Assembly: GCF_009389715.1 (NCBI RefSeq)
Contig: NW_024067741.1
Span: 620,001-684,000, forward strand
Direction: 5' to 3'
Source of the DNA: Phoenix dactylifera
Taxonomy: Eukaryota > Streptophyta > Magnoliopsida > Arecales > Arecaceae
Length of the DNA stretch: 64,000 bases
The notes under the pieces were generated by a model. It saw only the letters and a program-made list of their open reading frames with translations, had not been told where the DNA came from and searched no databases. Positions 18,994 through 31,442 of this stretch are shown here, piece after piece; the stretch's first letter is position 1, and each line of letters starts with the position of its first letter. The position numbers were made by a program, and so were the translations under genes.

Positions 18994-20927
18994 TGTTGCC
19001 CAAGAAGACAACCCAAGAGGGGGGGATGAATTGGGTTTTAATTAAATCTTGACCAATTAAAAGTATAATGAGTAATTAACTAAATCTAATGCAAGCAAAA
19101 TAGCTAGATTACTAGATGCAGTGAGTGAAGTGAGAGAAAGAGACAATTAGCCAATACAAACATAGTAAAGTTTATAGTGGTTCGGAGCCAACTCTTGCTC
19201 CTACGTCCACTTTCCAAGCCGCACTTGGGAGTTCACTATAATCCCTAGGATTACAACCGGTTGTTCTACAAGCTCACAACCTAACTTGTTTTCACGAGAT
19301 CACAACGAACTCGGTCGGTTTTCACAGGCTCACCGACTAGAACCAACCGATTGTTTTTCCGGATTCACAATCAAACCCAGTTGGTTTTCTCCCGATTCAC
19401 CAACCACAATCTTACACCATTGGTTTTCCCTTTGGCTCACCAACAAATCTTATAATCCTTGATTCAATCCCCTGATTGAATCAAGTAAGAAAAAAAACAA
19501 GGTTTGGAATTTCACAAAGAAAGCTTCTAAAAAGGCAAATGTGAAAACAATAAATGCAAAGTAAAGTTAGAAATCCTCAAACAGATTTTAGATGGAGAAG
19601 TAGGGGCTTCTCGATTTCTGAGTCTCCTCTTGAAAGGACTGAAGATTGGAGGACAGTAGTAGAGCCTTGAATGTGAAGGAAGTACTTCTCAGATTGAGTT
19701 GAATGCACCTCTTCCTTCTTTTTCTTGTATTTACTCTTAAGAAGCTCTTGGTAGGTGGATATGCCTTTTTGCTTGAATGGAATAGCTCTCTTATCTTCTA
19801 CTACTGTTTATTCTGGCTATTTAAGTGGTTCCCTTTGAAAAATAGCCATTAGAGACTGATTCATAGCCGTTTTGTCCTGTTTGCACATCCTGACAATGTA
19901 TCCATTGGGATCGGAGTCGACTCGTGCGATCTGGAGTCGACTCGGCTGTTGCTGGAGTTGACTTGCTCTTTACAGGGGACGACTCGCCTACTATTCAGGA
20001 TTTGAATTAAAGTGCTTGTCCCGTCATGGAGTCGACTCGAAAAAAACTGGAGTCGACTTGCCAACTTCTGAAGATGACTCGGGCACTTAGGAGTCGGCTC
20101 GTTCTCAGGGTTCCAGAAACCCATCTTTATGTTTTTCATCCTCGAGTCGACTCGGATTTTCTTGGAGTCGACTCGGCTGTCTTGAGAAGCAACTCGAGAT
20201 CTTCTGGAGATGTCTCGTTCTCAGAGGCTGAAAAACTGATTCTTTATCTTTTGAACCGAACTACCTCGGAGTCGACTCGCGCCTTGCTGGAGTCGACTCG
20301 GCTGACTTGGGGGTCGACTCTGGAACTCTTGGAGTCGACTTGTTCACAGGATCTCTCAGATTGATTCTCTGCCTTTTAGACTGCTTTCCTCTGGGAGTCA
20401 ACTCGGACATAACTAGGAGTCGACTCGCCAAACTTCGGAGTCGACTCGTAACCTTCTGGAGTTGACTCGGTAATAGGGTCTAAGATCCAACGTTATGTCT
20501 TTCTGTCTGTTACCCTTTGGAGTCGACTCGAAACCGTCGGGAGTCGACTCGGTAAGCATCAGAGTCGACTCGAAACCTATTGGAGTCGACTCGGTGATAG
20601 GGTCTGAAATTCTTCTTTCTGTCTTTCTGTCTATTCTCAGTCGGAGTCGACTCGTAGTGTACGGAGTCGACTCGAGCTTGTGCCAGAACCTTTGAAACAC
20701 ATGGAGTCGACTCGTAATCTTCCGGAGTCGACACGAGCTTCAGACTTCGATTCAAATTGAGTTCAACACTTAGCCAAATTACTTTGAAACAAGGCTCGAG
20801 GCACTTAAGCAAAAATTCACATATATTTGCCTGAAACACGAAATTGAATTCATTAGTACAACATAAAATATACTCAAATGCTTTGAGCTCATCAAAATCA
20901 AATAGGGATATAATCAATCACCCCACA
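18994..20927 (-). mobile_element. Solo LTR F (1934 bp), A family, TSD AATTC
   Basis: The plus-strand left end is TGTTGCCC at 18994 and the right end CCCCACA at 20927. Target duplications AATTC are at 18989-18993 and 20928-20932. It is of the same family as LTR A, in minus orientation. The TATA-like CTTAAATAG (minus) at 19817-19825 matches that of LTR A. Nothing internal is left, so it is a solo LTR. It lies inside the 3' LTR of C2. Confidence 0.93.
19912..20735 (-). repeat. 21-bp-phased GAGTCGACTC array in U3 of solo LTR F
   Basis: About 16 perfect GAGTCGACTC copies are present, plus variants. In the block 20518-20595 four copies lie exactly 21 bp apart with different spacers. The array lies upstream of the TATA-like box at 19817-19825, mirroring LTR A. 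Confidence 0.9.
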
Positions 20928-23123
20928 AATTCTTATGAACCATTTTTAAGTCATTAAGAAGATCAGATCTTCACCTTATGCAGATAGATGGTCTCCGCAA
21001 ATCTGATTTACGTAGATTTGTTGAAGGTTCGATGGAAGCCGCACACGCGTCCGGCCTCTACGGGTATCTACACGAAGTAAAGCACCGATTGAAGCTTTTG
21101 GATCTCCCCGGGGTGCTAGCTCCCTTGCAGAGATGGTTATTGATGGCTGATATCCTCCCTTTCAATCAACTCTTGAATGCCTAAGGGGGGAAGAAGAAGA
21201 AGGTTGGTTCAATGGAAGGAGAACAAAAGCCAGCAGCCTTTCTCTTTTTCCTTCGCGTTGGAACCAAAATGGAGGAAGTAGGAGAGCCGCGAAGGCTCCT
21301 TTTTTTTTCTTGTTGCTTGCGGCTCAAAGGAGGATAGGAGAGGAGGAGTTTGCTGTCAAAATCCAAAGGAAAAACCATGAAAAATTCATAGCTCTTTTGA
21401 ACCCCTCTTTTATGGTGTGTGGATAGAGATGAGCTCCTAAATTTTAGGAGCTCATCTCTATCCCTTTGTGAATTCAAAATAGGAGGGGAGTGGCCCCTCC
21501 TTTTTCCCTCATGCCACCAGCCAAGGGAGGGGCATAGGCCCCTCCCTCTTCTCCCATTTGGTTAGCCCCCACTTAATCTAATTAAGTGGGGAGGGTTGGG
21601 TCCAAGTGCTAGGATTCAATTCTATTCAAAATAGGATTTGCACCCATTTCAATTTCCTCCAAATCCTAATCTAATTAGGATTTAATTGAACCATGACTCT
21701 ATTGAACTCTTCAATCCTAATCCAATTAGGAGTCTTTTAATTAATTAGATTAAAAATAATTAGGACTTAAGAAAATCATAATCTAATTAGGACTTATTAC
21801 ATTTCAGCCCTAAGGTAATTAGGACTTTAGAAATCCTACTCCAAGTAGGACTCTAATTTAATTTGAAATCCTAATCCAATTAAGACTCTAAGAATCCTAC
21901 TCAAAGTAGGACTCGTGATCAAGTCCAATTAATTAAATTCAATTAATTAAATTAAATTGCAATCCGATTGCGATTATTCCTTCTTCAACTCACTAACTCT
22001 TAGTGGGTTAACCAATTATCAATCAAATTGATTATTTATAATTCCTAATCACATTCAACCATCAGATCGGTCAATACTTCTAATATGTGTGACCCCATAG
22101 GTTCTATTCTGTCTGGTAGTGAGATATATTGCGATCTCTATCATAATATCATTAAAAACTCCTTTCAATGGGTTGAAACAATTCCAACTCAACTCATCAA
22201 GGATGATCGACCATTAAGATGATCCCTGTGAGTCTCACCATCCACCAGTGACACCTAGCAGTATGTAGTGGTTATCCAGCAGAATGAAATGATGAACTTC
22301 TAGGTGCAGTTATCGTATGATACAGTCCTTCTATCATGGATCCCTACAGAACAGAGGTCATGGATAACTCGTCAAACCCCGTCGTTTGTCATATGTCTAG
22401 ATTTATTCGACTTGAGTTCGAGAGTGGAAAACTCTTTCTCCACTATATATATTGCCTTGTCCAAGGTCTTAGAACTTAGTCTTATAAATCACATAGGATC
22501 ACTTTTCATCTATCAAGGTCGATAGATTCTATGTAAGTGCATACCCTACTCCTACAGTGAACCTACTGCAACCAATCTACACTACAAGGACCCATATGAC
22601 TAGAGACTATGTATATGTGCAGTCAAACTACAATAACCTCACTGTGAGTAGCTGAAGTACCGCAGGTCAAAGGACTAGTCACACTAGTGCAATATCAAGA
22701 AAGTCACTGACGAGTGGATAGACATCCAAGTGACTTCTTGTCTTGGTCACGCTCAGTACCCTTGTTCTCTGATAAGCACCTGCACTATCACTTCAGTGTC
22801 TCTACACTGTGGACTCGAGTCTTGTCCATCCATAAGGAAAGCTATCTGTGCACTGATCTCATCTGATCGATCACCGTCCTCATGATGATCCATTGATCAG
22901 GAGCATTTAGAAATTAATCACCAATGATACATGGCTCAAATTCTCAACTCTTGAGAATATGTATCATCATCTTATTAATTTTTTGGACGATTCATAGACA
23001 CATAAACAACATGAATGAAAAAGATGCCCATTTATTATTCAATAATAATAAAGTCAAGTACAAAATTATATCCTAGATTAATAATATGTCAGCCAGATTG
23101 GCTTCTAGGGCATACATCTAACA

Positions 23124-24303
23124 ATCTTCTACTTGCACTAAAGCCAATCAGTCATATATCTAAATCCCATCTTCTCAAGGTGGGCTTCAGTCTTCTGCTG
23201 ACTTAGCTGCTTAGTGAGCGGATCCACCACATTGTCCGTGGAGTCTACTCTCTACACCTCGATATATTTCTTCTCGAGGTAGTCGCGTATAAGATGAAAG
23301 TGCCGCTCTATGTGCTTGAACTTCTGATGAGACCTTGGCTCCTTCGCAAGAGCTATGGCGCCATCTATATCTGCAATGAATTTTTTGAACCAGAAGGCTT
23401 CCTTTGCAGCTTCAGAGGCGGCGATATACTCAACTTCCATGGTAGAATTAGCAATGATCGGTTGTTTGGAACTCTTCCAATTTACCGTACCATCATTGCA
23501 CAAGAACACATATCCAGATGTAGACTTTCCATCATCAATATCAGTCATGAAGTCTGAATCTGTATATCCTTCTACCTTTAACTCTGATGATCCTCCAAAT
23601 ACCAAAACAAATCTTTAGTTCTTCTTAAGTACTTAAGAATGTTCTTCACAGTTGTCCAGTGCTCTTCGCCTGGATTCAACTGATATTTTCTAGTGACACT
23701 TACAGCAAGGGCTATATCAGGTCGTGTACACAACATGGCATACATGAGGCTCCCTATTGCAGAAGCATAAGGGATCCTGCTCATGCGTTGAATCTCTTCA
23801 GATGTATTAAGGCACATCTTCTTGGAGAGATGAATCACATGCCTAAGGGGTAATAGACCCCTTTTGGAGTTTTCCATGCTGAACCTTTTCAGGACCTCCT
23901 TTATGTACATCTTCTATGATAGGCCAAGCATCCTTTTAGATCTATCTCTATAGACCTTAATCCCCAAAATGTAGGATGCTTCTCCAAGATCGTTCATGCA
24001 GAACTCTTTTGACAACCAGACCTTGACCGAGATTAGCATGGGAATATCATTCCCTATCAGGAGGATGTCGTCCACGTACAGTACGAGGAACACGACTGCC
24101 CTCCCACTAACCTTCTTGTAGACACACGGTTCCTCTTCATTCTTGATGAAATTAAACGATTTGATCGCATCATGGAAACGAGTGTTCCAACTCCGAGATG
24201 CTTACTTTAGTCCATAGATGGACTTTTGCAGCTTGCAGACCTTGTGATCTCCATCACCGGAAGTGAAACCCAAAGGCTGCTCCATATAAATATCTTCATT
24301 AAG
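23124..24303 (-). pseudogene. Copia RT C-terminal half and RNase H, element C2
   Basis: From right to left the minus strand shows the catalytic RT motif LYVDDILLIGND (about 24090-24050), then NDLGEASYILGIKVYRDRS. After a stop near 23911 comes the connection with SRIPYASAIGSLMYAMLCTRPDIA (about 23790-23720). RNase H follows with GYTDSDFMTD (about 23570) and EYIAASEAAKEAFWFKKFI (about 23430). A deletion removes the residues between FIAD and IDGAIALA (about 23370), which normally include a short loop. HIERHFHLIRDYLEKKYIEV ends the domain. It is joined to the N-terminal half of RT through solo LTR G. Confidence 0.88.
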
Positions 24304-24308
24304 GTATC

Positions 24309-25123
24309 TGTTACGGGGGAACTAAGCCGCCATGCTCCACGTGACCGACACGCGCGCCCATGAAGACTACGGCTGTCCTTTGATCCAGCAATCCGACCCC
24401 GAGTCGGACATCTTCGGCTCCACAGCCCGACCTCGAGTCGGCTGCCCTTCGATCCAGCAGTCCGGCTCCGAGTCGGACATCTTCGGCTTCACGGCCCGAC
24501 CCCGAGTCGGCTGCCCCTTAATCTAGCAATCCGACCCCAAGTCGGATATCCTCAGCACCGCAGCCCGACCCCGGGTCGGCTGCCCCCTGATCCAGCACTC
24601 CGACCCCGAGTCGGAGATCTCTTGATAACGACAGGCTGCTTCCCAGAGGCACGCCGAGGCCTCCTGCTCCACTACTCCCTGCAACGGCTGTATCCGATGC
24701 TGTTCCACGATCTCCTGTATCAGCCGTACAAAGCGGAACTCCACTACGCCCTGTCATGGCCGTACCCAGCGCTGCTCCACGACGCCCTGTAACGGCCATG
24801 TCAGTGGCCACTCCGCCGCGCCCACGATGACAAACCCCCCTCAGAGACCCCCCAGCCAGGTATATATGCGGCTGGGGGGAGAAGGGGGGGGTAAGCAATA
24901 TCTTCCAGAGCACTCTCTTGCTTGCGATTATCATTTCTCCTCCTCCTCCAATCTCCTCTGACTTGATCGTCGGAGGGCCCCCACTACCCCAGTGGTGGTG
25001 CGAGGCTTGCCTGCAGGTTTCCCGGTGGAAGGTGGAGCGTAACCAACACCAACCAAGACAACTCAGACGGAACCCCGTTCACACCGCTGTGTCAATCGTT
25101 CTCGGTTTGGACCACCAGCAACA
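24309..25123 (+). mobile_element. Solo LTR G (815 bp, GC-rich, Gypsy-like), TSD GTATC
   Basis: It starts TGTTACGGGGG and ends CCACCAGCAACA. The duplications GTATC are at 24304-24308 and 25124-25128. It interrupts the RT gene of C2, and removing it restores the reading order. A TATA box (TATATATG, 24861-24868) followed by a pyrimidine-rich leader (TCTCCTCCTCC) and TTGATCGTCGGAGGG sets the orientation as plus and suggests a Gypsy LTR. A 69 bp tandem repeat fills its U3. Its GC content is far above that of its surroundings. Confidence 0.92.
24380..24615 (+). repeat. 69 bp tandem repeat with GACCCCGAGTCGG half-sites in LTR G
   Basis: Units begin TCCGACCCCGAGTCGGA at 24392, 24461, 24530 and 24599, so the period is 69 bp. 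Each unit has a second related motif (CCCGACCTCGAGTCGG) 34-35 bp later. The motif is an imperfect inverted repeat. It lies upstream of the TATA box at 24861. Confidence 0.85.
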
Positions 25124-25128
25124 GTATC

Positions 25129-25769
25129 CATTCAGGAAAGCAGTTTTTACATCCATCTGCTAGATTTCATAATGATAAAATGCTGCAATGACAAGCAATG
25201 TTCGAATGGATTTTAGCATGGCTACAGGTGAAAAGGTCTCCTGATAGTCAATGCCTTCGCGCTGACAATACCCTTTCGCCACTAGCCTTGCCTTATAGGT
25301 CTCTACCTTTCCATCCGAACCTATCTTCCTTTTGTAGATCCATTTACATCCAATAGGTACTATACTTTCTGGTGGATCTACTAAGGTCCAGACTTTGTTG
25401 GAATACATGGAGTCTATTTCTAACTTTATGGCTTCCAGCCATTTCTCGGAATCGATATCTGATATCGCCTCATTGTAGGTATTAGGATCTTGTACGTGTT
25501 CCCTATCTCCCATGAGGAACATTTTCTCGGTATCCTCCATAAGCATATCTAAGTATCTATCAGGAGGATGGAAGACCCTACTGGATCTACGAGGTGGAGG
25601 AGGTACTACGTGTACTGGCTCTGTATGAATAGGTTCTATAGGATCCATGACTCGTTGCTTTTCAGAGACTCTCTCTTCAAGCTCAATTTTCCTCCCATTG
25701 CCTCTATCAAGGATAAACTGTTTCTCCAAGAAGATGGTATGTCGACTCACAAATACATTGTGATTCTTT
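25129..25769 (-). pseudogene. Copia integrase-RT linker and RT N-terminal part, element C2
   Basis: From 25750 leftward the frame shows an acidic/proline linker, PPPPRRSSRVFHPPDRY, then SEKWLEAIKLEIDSM and VWTLVDPPE. PIGCKWIYKRKIGSDGKVETYKARLVAKG and FSPVAMLKSIR follow, the well-known N-terminal RT motifs of Copia. The frame stops at about 25160, then continues past it as QMDVKTAFLNG in the same strand. It is contiguous with the RT C-terminal part once solo LTR G is removed. Confidence 0.87.
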
Positions 25770-26776
25770 GAGACGTAAAAATTGTATCCTAATGACTCTT
25801 TAGGATATCCAATAAAATGAGCACTTATGGTCCTAGCCTCTAACTTGTCTGCCTGTAGTCGCTTAACGTGGGCCGGACATCCTCAAATCTTGAGATGACC
25901 AAGACTCGGCTTCTTACCATGCCATATCTCATACCGTGTGGTAGGAACGGATTTAGAGAAAATTCTATTTATTAAGTAAATTGCGGTAAGTAAGGCATCT
26001 CCCTAAAGAAACATAGGTAAATCAGTGAAGCTCATCATGGATCAGACCATATCCAATAGAGTCTGATTCCTCCTCTCTAGCACCCCGTTGAGTTGAGGTG
26101 TACCCGAAGGCGTCCATTGTGAGACTATGCCATATTTCTTGAGATAGTCTCTGAATTCCCTACTAAGGTATTCTTCTCCTCGATCTGTTCGAAAAGCCTT
26201 AAGGATTTTTCCAGTTTGTTTTTCTACGTCATTTCTGAACTCTTTGAACTTTTCAAAAGATTCAGATTTGTGTCTCATAAGATACACATACCCATATCGT
26301 GAATAATCATCGGTAAAGATAATGAAGTACGAATAACGGCTCCTGGCTAGCACATCAAATGGGCCACACACATCAGTGTGAACCAGGGTAAGTATTTCAG
26401 TGGTCCTCTCCCCATGTCCTACAAAGGGTAGTCTAGCCATTTTTTCTTGAAGATAGGACTCGCAAACTGGATATGACTGGAAAGTCAATGAGCTGAGAAG
26501 CCCATCTTTCTCCATTTTGTTCATTCTGTCCTCTCCAATATGGCCAAGCCTGAGGTGCCACAAATACTTCTGGTTTATCTCATTTCTGGATCTTTTGGAT
26601 CCTATGGCACTCACTACTTGCTCAGACATATTCACAGACACATCGACATGTAAGTGATAGAGACTGTCAATTATGAAACCACGTGCAACTAATTTATTTT
26701 TGAAATAAATAGAACAACAGTCTTTGTCAAATATAAAAACATGACCATCCTGTGCTAAACTTGAAACATAAATCAA
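25770..26776 (-). pseudogene. Copia integrase, element C2
   Basis: The frame runs from 26776 to 26042. The N-terminal HHCC finger shows HLRLGH and then VCESY where CESC is expected: the last Cys is replaced by Tyr, while C1 keeps it. The DDE core is present with HTDVCGPF, FRTDRGEEYLS and GVLERRNQTLLDMV, so the catalytic Asp, Asp and Glu are kept. 25770-26041 continues toward the integrase C-terminus in broken frames (GCPAHVKRL type). It would cut and join element DNA into the host chromosome. As written it is not functional because flanking frames are broken. Confidence 0.87.
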
Positions 26777-27882
26777 ATTCCTGCTAGCAGCAGGGACATA
26801 ATAACAGTCTTTAAGTATTAAACTAAAACCAGACGGTAGTTACAAAGGATAGGTGCCCACCGCTATAGCAGCAACTCTTGCCCCATTGCCAACTCGAAGG
26901 GTTACTGCACCTTCCGCCAGCCTCCTACTTTTCTTTAGACCCTGCATAGTAGTACACAAATAAGCACTAGAACCAGAATCTATAACCTAACTAGAAGTAG
27001 AAGAAACCGTAAGGTTAGTTTCAATTACGAGCAAGTCTAACATACCTTCTGAAGGTATGTCTGCCTTTTTGTTCTTCAGGCTCTCGAGGTATGAAGGGCA
27101 GTTCCTTTTTCAGTGGCTGTCGACGTTGCAGTAGAAACATTTCCTTTGTCATTAACCTTTTTCTTATGAACTTACTTCTTAGGCTTCTTGTCTTTCTTCT
27201 GCTTCTTTGCAGGCTTCTTTTTCTTCCAAGTAGACTTTCTCTTGGAACCAGAAGTCATCTCAGCAGTAAGAACAAAGCCCCTTGAACCTTTCAAGGCCCC
27301 TTCAGCAGTTACCAACATGTTCAACAGTTCGGTTTTAGTGCATTCAATTTTATTCATATGGTAGTTTACTATAAACTGCCCAAATGAATCAGGAAGGGAT
27401 TGCAGGATCAGATCTATCTACAATTCCTTATGCATGGTCATACCGAGCTTCTCAAACTCCTCTAAGTCTTTGATCATAGTCAAACAATGATCATGGACAG
27501 ACTGCCTCTCGCGCATCTTTGCCTTGAAGAGCCTCTTGGACACTTCAAAGCGAGCTGTGCGACTCTGCTCACCATACAACTCTTGCATGTGTGCCAGTAT
27601 TTTTCTAGCAGTCTTCATATTCTAATGCTGGCATTGAAGTTCATTAGTCATGGATGCCATGATGTAGCACTTGACCCTAATGTCATCGTCCGTCCATTTT
27701 TCATGCGTCTCACGCTGTTCATCGGTCGGACGTGATGATAACCTGGGGATATCATTCTCGAGCACATAGCCTATTTTCTCGCAACTCAGAACAATTTTGA
27801 GGTCTCTAAGCCAATCTTTGTAATTGGTTCCGGTCAATCGGTTGGTCTCAAGAATACGGGTCAAAGGGTTCGAAGCTGACAT
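26777..27882 (-). pseudogene. Copia gag and protease, element C2 (degraded)
   Basis: Reading from 27882 (MSASNPLTRILE), the capsid is partly open to 27622. RTARFEVSKRLFKAKMRE follows from 27560, and NKIECTKTELLNMLVTAEGAL from 27357. The zinc-knuckle region has CFYCN with the Trp codon replaced by a stop. The protease motif reads VIDSGSSAYLCT preceded by a TAG where Trp is expected (about 26990), and it carries a His-to-Tyr change. A small deletion near 27145 breaks the frame. The same gag in C1 is less damaged. Confidence 0.85.
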
Positions 27883-29330
27883 TATGATCTGTAGAGAGTA
27901 CTGCGGTCTAGTGGATACTGCGGTCTCACCGATTTACATGCCGCCTCACCTAACAGTTATTGGTGACATATAAATCGATGAGTGTACAACTCTTGTACAA
28001 TGCTTCTCAAGCAAATCGCAGTGGTACTTGGTCTCTAAGTCATAAAAACCTCACCTAACAGTTATTGGCCCCATTTCTTAGTTAAGTCAGACCCACCGTA
28101 TAACTGCAGAAATAAAGTCGTCATCGGATCCTCACCTAATAGTTATTGGTGCCCAACCCCACCTTTACCCCGCAACTTCTCATGTCTAATAGAGAGGTTC
28201 AGTCCCCCGATGTAACTTGCCCGCTGTGTCCAGTCGAAACAAATCAACACCGAAAAGATCTTAGCAGCTTTACTACGGTGGAAGACGTATGGACTTAATA
28301 TTGTGAAATCATGTCTTAGTATTTGCAACCTTGAGCTCTTCAAAAGAGGTAATCGATCAATTGACTAGGTAAGCAGGTGGGAGGCTCCCTTTACTCGGAG
28401 AGTAATGTCCTAATTAAGTATCCACCTTTTAGGTTTGCCTAGACACTAATTAGATCAATTAATCTAATATGACTAGCGCATGTTGGTTCACTCTCGATTG
28501 ATTGAGGAGGTTTCGATTTAGGTCTCACTCAATCGAATATTCACATCACATACAAATATATATCTTCCCGCATAGATATAAGCATAAACATCCAGGCATT
28601 TATCAACAAATAAATTTAAATGGTGAAGATCATGGATCTAGGATGGGGTCATTTTTACAAACACATGCACGTCAATTGGTTTGATCGTCTTCAACTCTTG
28701 ACTCGATCTTGATCCCCTAGGTCCAATTGTGATCAACTCCTTGATCCATCTTCAATCAACCCTTGATCTCGATCCGCGCATATTGAGCTTGTTGATGTAC
28801 ATATCGATCAACCATCGACGTGCAACACAAATCATAGATTATATCCCAGATTGCTTTAAAAATTAAATAAAATAAAAGAATAAATTACAATCCTTTTTTA
28901 TGAGACACGCAGGTCTCTAATACATGAATTTAAGATGCACACAGGCATCTGAAAATTAAAATTACATGCTATCATATAGCATCACAGAACATCGCAGAAC
29001 ATTTCAGCACATGTAAAGGGTCCATCCATGATCATCACCATACGCATCTCATGCATAAATATTATTTTCAGATTTGTAATTTAACTGATTATTTCATCTT
29101 ATGACTTGTTGATTATGCAAGATATGATTCTAAATATTTGTAATCACATTATCAAAGCATTAGAATTATTAATCTAAGCATCCAAAAATCAGCATGCAGA
29201 AAAATCAGCAAACTGAAAATTCTACATACAGAAAATTTCAGCAAGCATAATCCTTTAAATTTTAGATCTAAAATATCTTTAAATATTTAATCCTAATCTT
29301 AATCTACATAACCATGGCTCTGATTTAAGT
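27883..29330 (-). other. Leader of Copia C2, primer site deleted
   Basis: This is non-coding sequence homologous to the C1 leader (6852-8418), with the same triplet of AACAGTTATTGG motifs near 27950, 28055 and 28140. The expected primer-binding site is cut. The text reads GGCTCTGATTTAAGTCATT at about 29322-29340, so the site after GCTCTGAT and about 100 bp of LTR end are missing relative to C1. Confidence 0.75.
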
Positions 29331-31442
29331 CATTAAGAAGATCAGATCTTCATCTTGTGCAGGTAGATGGTCTCCACAAATCTGATTTACATGGATTTGT
29401 TGAAGGTTCGATGGAAGCCGCACACGCGTCCGACCTCTACGGGTATCCACACGAAGTAAAGCACCGATCGAAGCTTTTGCATCTCCCCGGGGTGCTAGCT
29501 CCCTTGCAGAGATGGCTATTGATGGCTGATATCCTCCCTTTCAATCAACTCTTGAATGCCTAAGGGGCGAAGAAGAAGAAGGTTGGTTCAATGGAAGGAG
29601 AACAAAAGCCCGCAGCCTTTCTCTTTTTCCTTCGCGTTAGAACCAAAATGGAGGAAGTAGGAGAGCTGCGAAGGCTCCATTTTTTTTTTTGTTGCTTGCG
29701 GCTCAAAGGAGGATAGGAGAGGAGAAGTTTGCTGCTGAAATCCCAAGAAAAAACCATGAAAAATTCGTAGCCCCTTTGACCCCTCTTTTATGGTGTGTGG
29801 ATAGAGATGAGCTCCTAAATTCAAAATTGGAGAGGAGTGGCCCCTCCTTTTTCCCTCACGCCACTAGCCAAGGGAGGGGCCTATGCCCCTCCCTCTTCTT
29901 CCATTTGGTTAGTTCCCACTTAATCTAATTAAATGGGGAGGGTTGGGTCCAAGTGCTAGGATTCAATCCTATTCAAAATAGGATTTGCACCCATTTCATT
30001 TTCCTCCAAATCCTAATATAATTAGTATTTAATTGAATTATGACTCTATTAAACTCTTCAATCCTAATCCAATTAGGAGTCTTTTTAATTAATTAGATTA
30101 AAATTAATTAAGACTTAAGAAAATTCTAATCTAATTAGGACTTATTAAATTTCAGCCCTAAGGTAATTAGAACTTTAGAAATCCTACTCCAAGTAAGACT
30201 CTAATTTAATTTAAAATTCTAATCCAATTAGGACTTTAAGAATCCTACTCCAAGTAGAACTCGTGATCAAGTCCAATGAATTAAATTAAATTGCAATCCG
30301 ATTGCGATTATTCCTTCTTCAACTTACTAACTCTTAGCGGGTTAACCAATTATTTGTGATTCCTAATCACATTCAACCATCAGATCGATCAATACCTCTA
30401 ATGTGTGTGACCCCATAGGTTCTATTCGGTCTGGTAGTGAGATATATTGCGATCTCTATCGTAATATCATTAAAAACTTCTTTCAATGGGTTGAAACAAT
30501 TCCAACTCAACTCACCAAGGATCATCGACCATCAAGATGATCCCTGTGAGTCTCACCATCCACGAGTGACACCTAGCAGCATGTAGTGGCTACCCAGCAG
30601 AATAAAATGATAAACCTCTAGGTGCAGTTATCGTATGATACAGTCCTTCTATCATGGATCCCTACAGAACAGAGGTCATGCATAACTCGTTAAACCCCGT
30701 CGTCTGTCATATGTCTAGATTTATTCGACTTGAGTTCGAGAGTGAAAAACTCTTTCTCCACTATATATATTGGCCTGGCCAAGGTCTTAGAACTCAGTCT
30801 TATAAATCACATAGGATCACTCCTCATCTATCAAGGTCGATAGATTCCATGTAAGTGCATACCTTACTCCTACAGTGAACCTACTGCAGCCAATCTACAC
30901 TACAAGGACCCATATGACTAGAGACCATGTATATGTGCAGTCAAACTACAATAATCTCACTGTGAGTAGCCGAAGCATCGTAGGTCAAAGGACTAGTCAC
31001 ACTAGTGCAACATCAGGTAAGTCACTGACGAATGGATAGACATCCAAGTGACTTCTTGTCTTGGTCACGCTCAATACCCTTGTTCTCTTACAAGCACATG
31101 CACTATCACTTCAGTGTCTCTACACTGTGGACTCGAGTCTCGTCCATCCATAAGAAAAGCGATCTGTGCACTGATCTCATCGGATCGATCACCGTCCTCG
31201 TGATGATCCATTGATCAGGAGCATTTAGAAATTAATCACCAATGATACATGGCTCAAATTCTCAACTCTTGAAAATATGTATCATCATCTTATTAATTTC
31301 TTGGATGATTTATAGACACATAAAAAATATGAATAAAAAAGATGCCCATTTATTATTCAATAATAATAAAGTCAAGTACAAAATTATATCCTAGAATTAA
31401 TAATGTGTCAGCCAGATTGGCTTCTAGAGCATACATCTAACG
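29331..31442 (-). repeat. 5' LTR of Copia C2 (3' end deleted)
   Basis: It is colinear with the C1 LTR from the GAAGATCAGATCTTCATC region to the start, TGTTAGATG on the minus strand at 31442 (final base G instead of A on the plus strand). Its palindrome array is at 30005-30265. A copy of the TATA-like CATAAAAG (minus) lies near 29783. The missing LTR part adjacent to the leader marks this element as unable to prime. Confidence 0.88.

Larger units (their letters stand above)
18861..23123 (-). repeat. 3' LTR of Copia C2 (2.32 kb without the nested LTR)
   Basis: It begins TGTTAGGATC at 18861 and ends CATCTAACA at 23123. It is interrupted at 18994-20927 by solo LTR F. Without that insertion and its duplication it is about 2324 bp, close to the 2329 bp of C1. 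It contains the CCTAAT...ATTAGG array at 21660-21915 and a TATA-like CATAAAAG (minus) near 21403-21412. Confidence 0.9.
18861..31442 (-). mobile_element. Copia element C2, nearly complete (TSD GAAGT)
   Basis: This is a minus-strand Copia element: 3' LTR 18861-23123, RNaseH and RT 23205-25760, integrase 25770-26776, gag-PR about 26777-27882, leader to 29330 and 5' LTR 29331-31442. GAAGT lies at 18856-18860 and 31443-31447. The terminal base of the 5' LTR reads G instead of A (31442). After removing the two nested solo LTRs its length is about 9.8 kb. It is dead: gag and protease stops, a deletion in RNase H, and a deletion of the primer-binding site and about 100 bp of the LTR end. The two LTRs are roughly 95% alike by eye, with many CpG-type differences. 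Confidence 0.92.
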
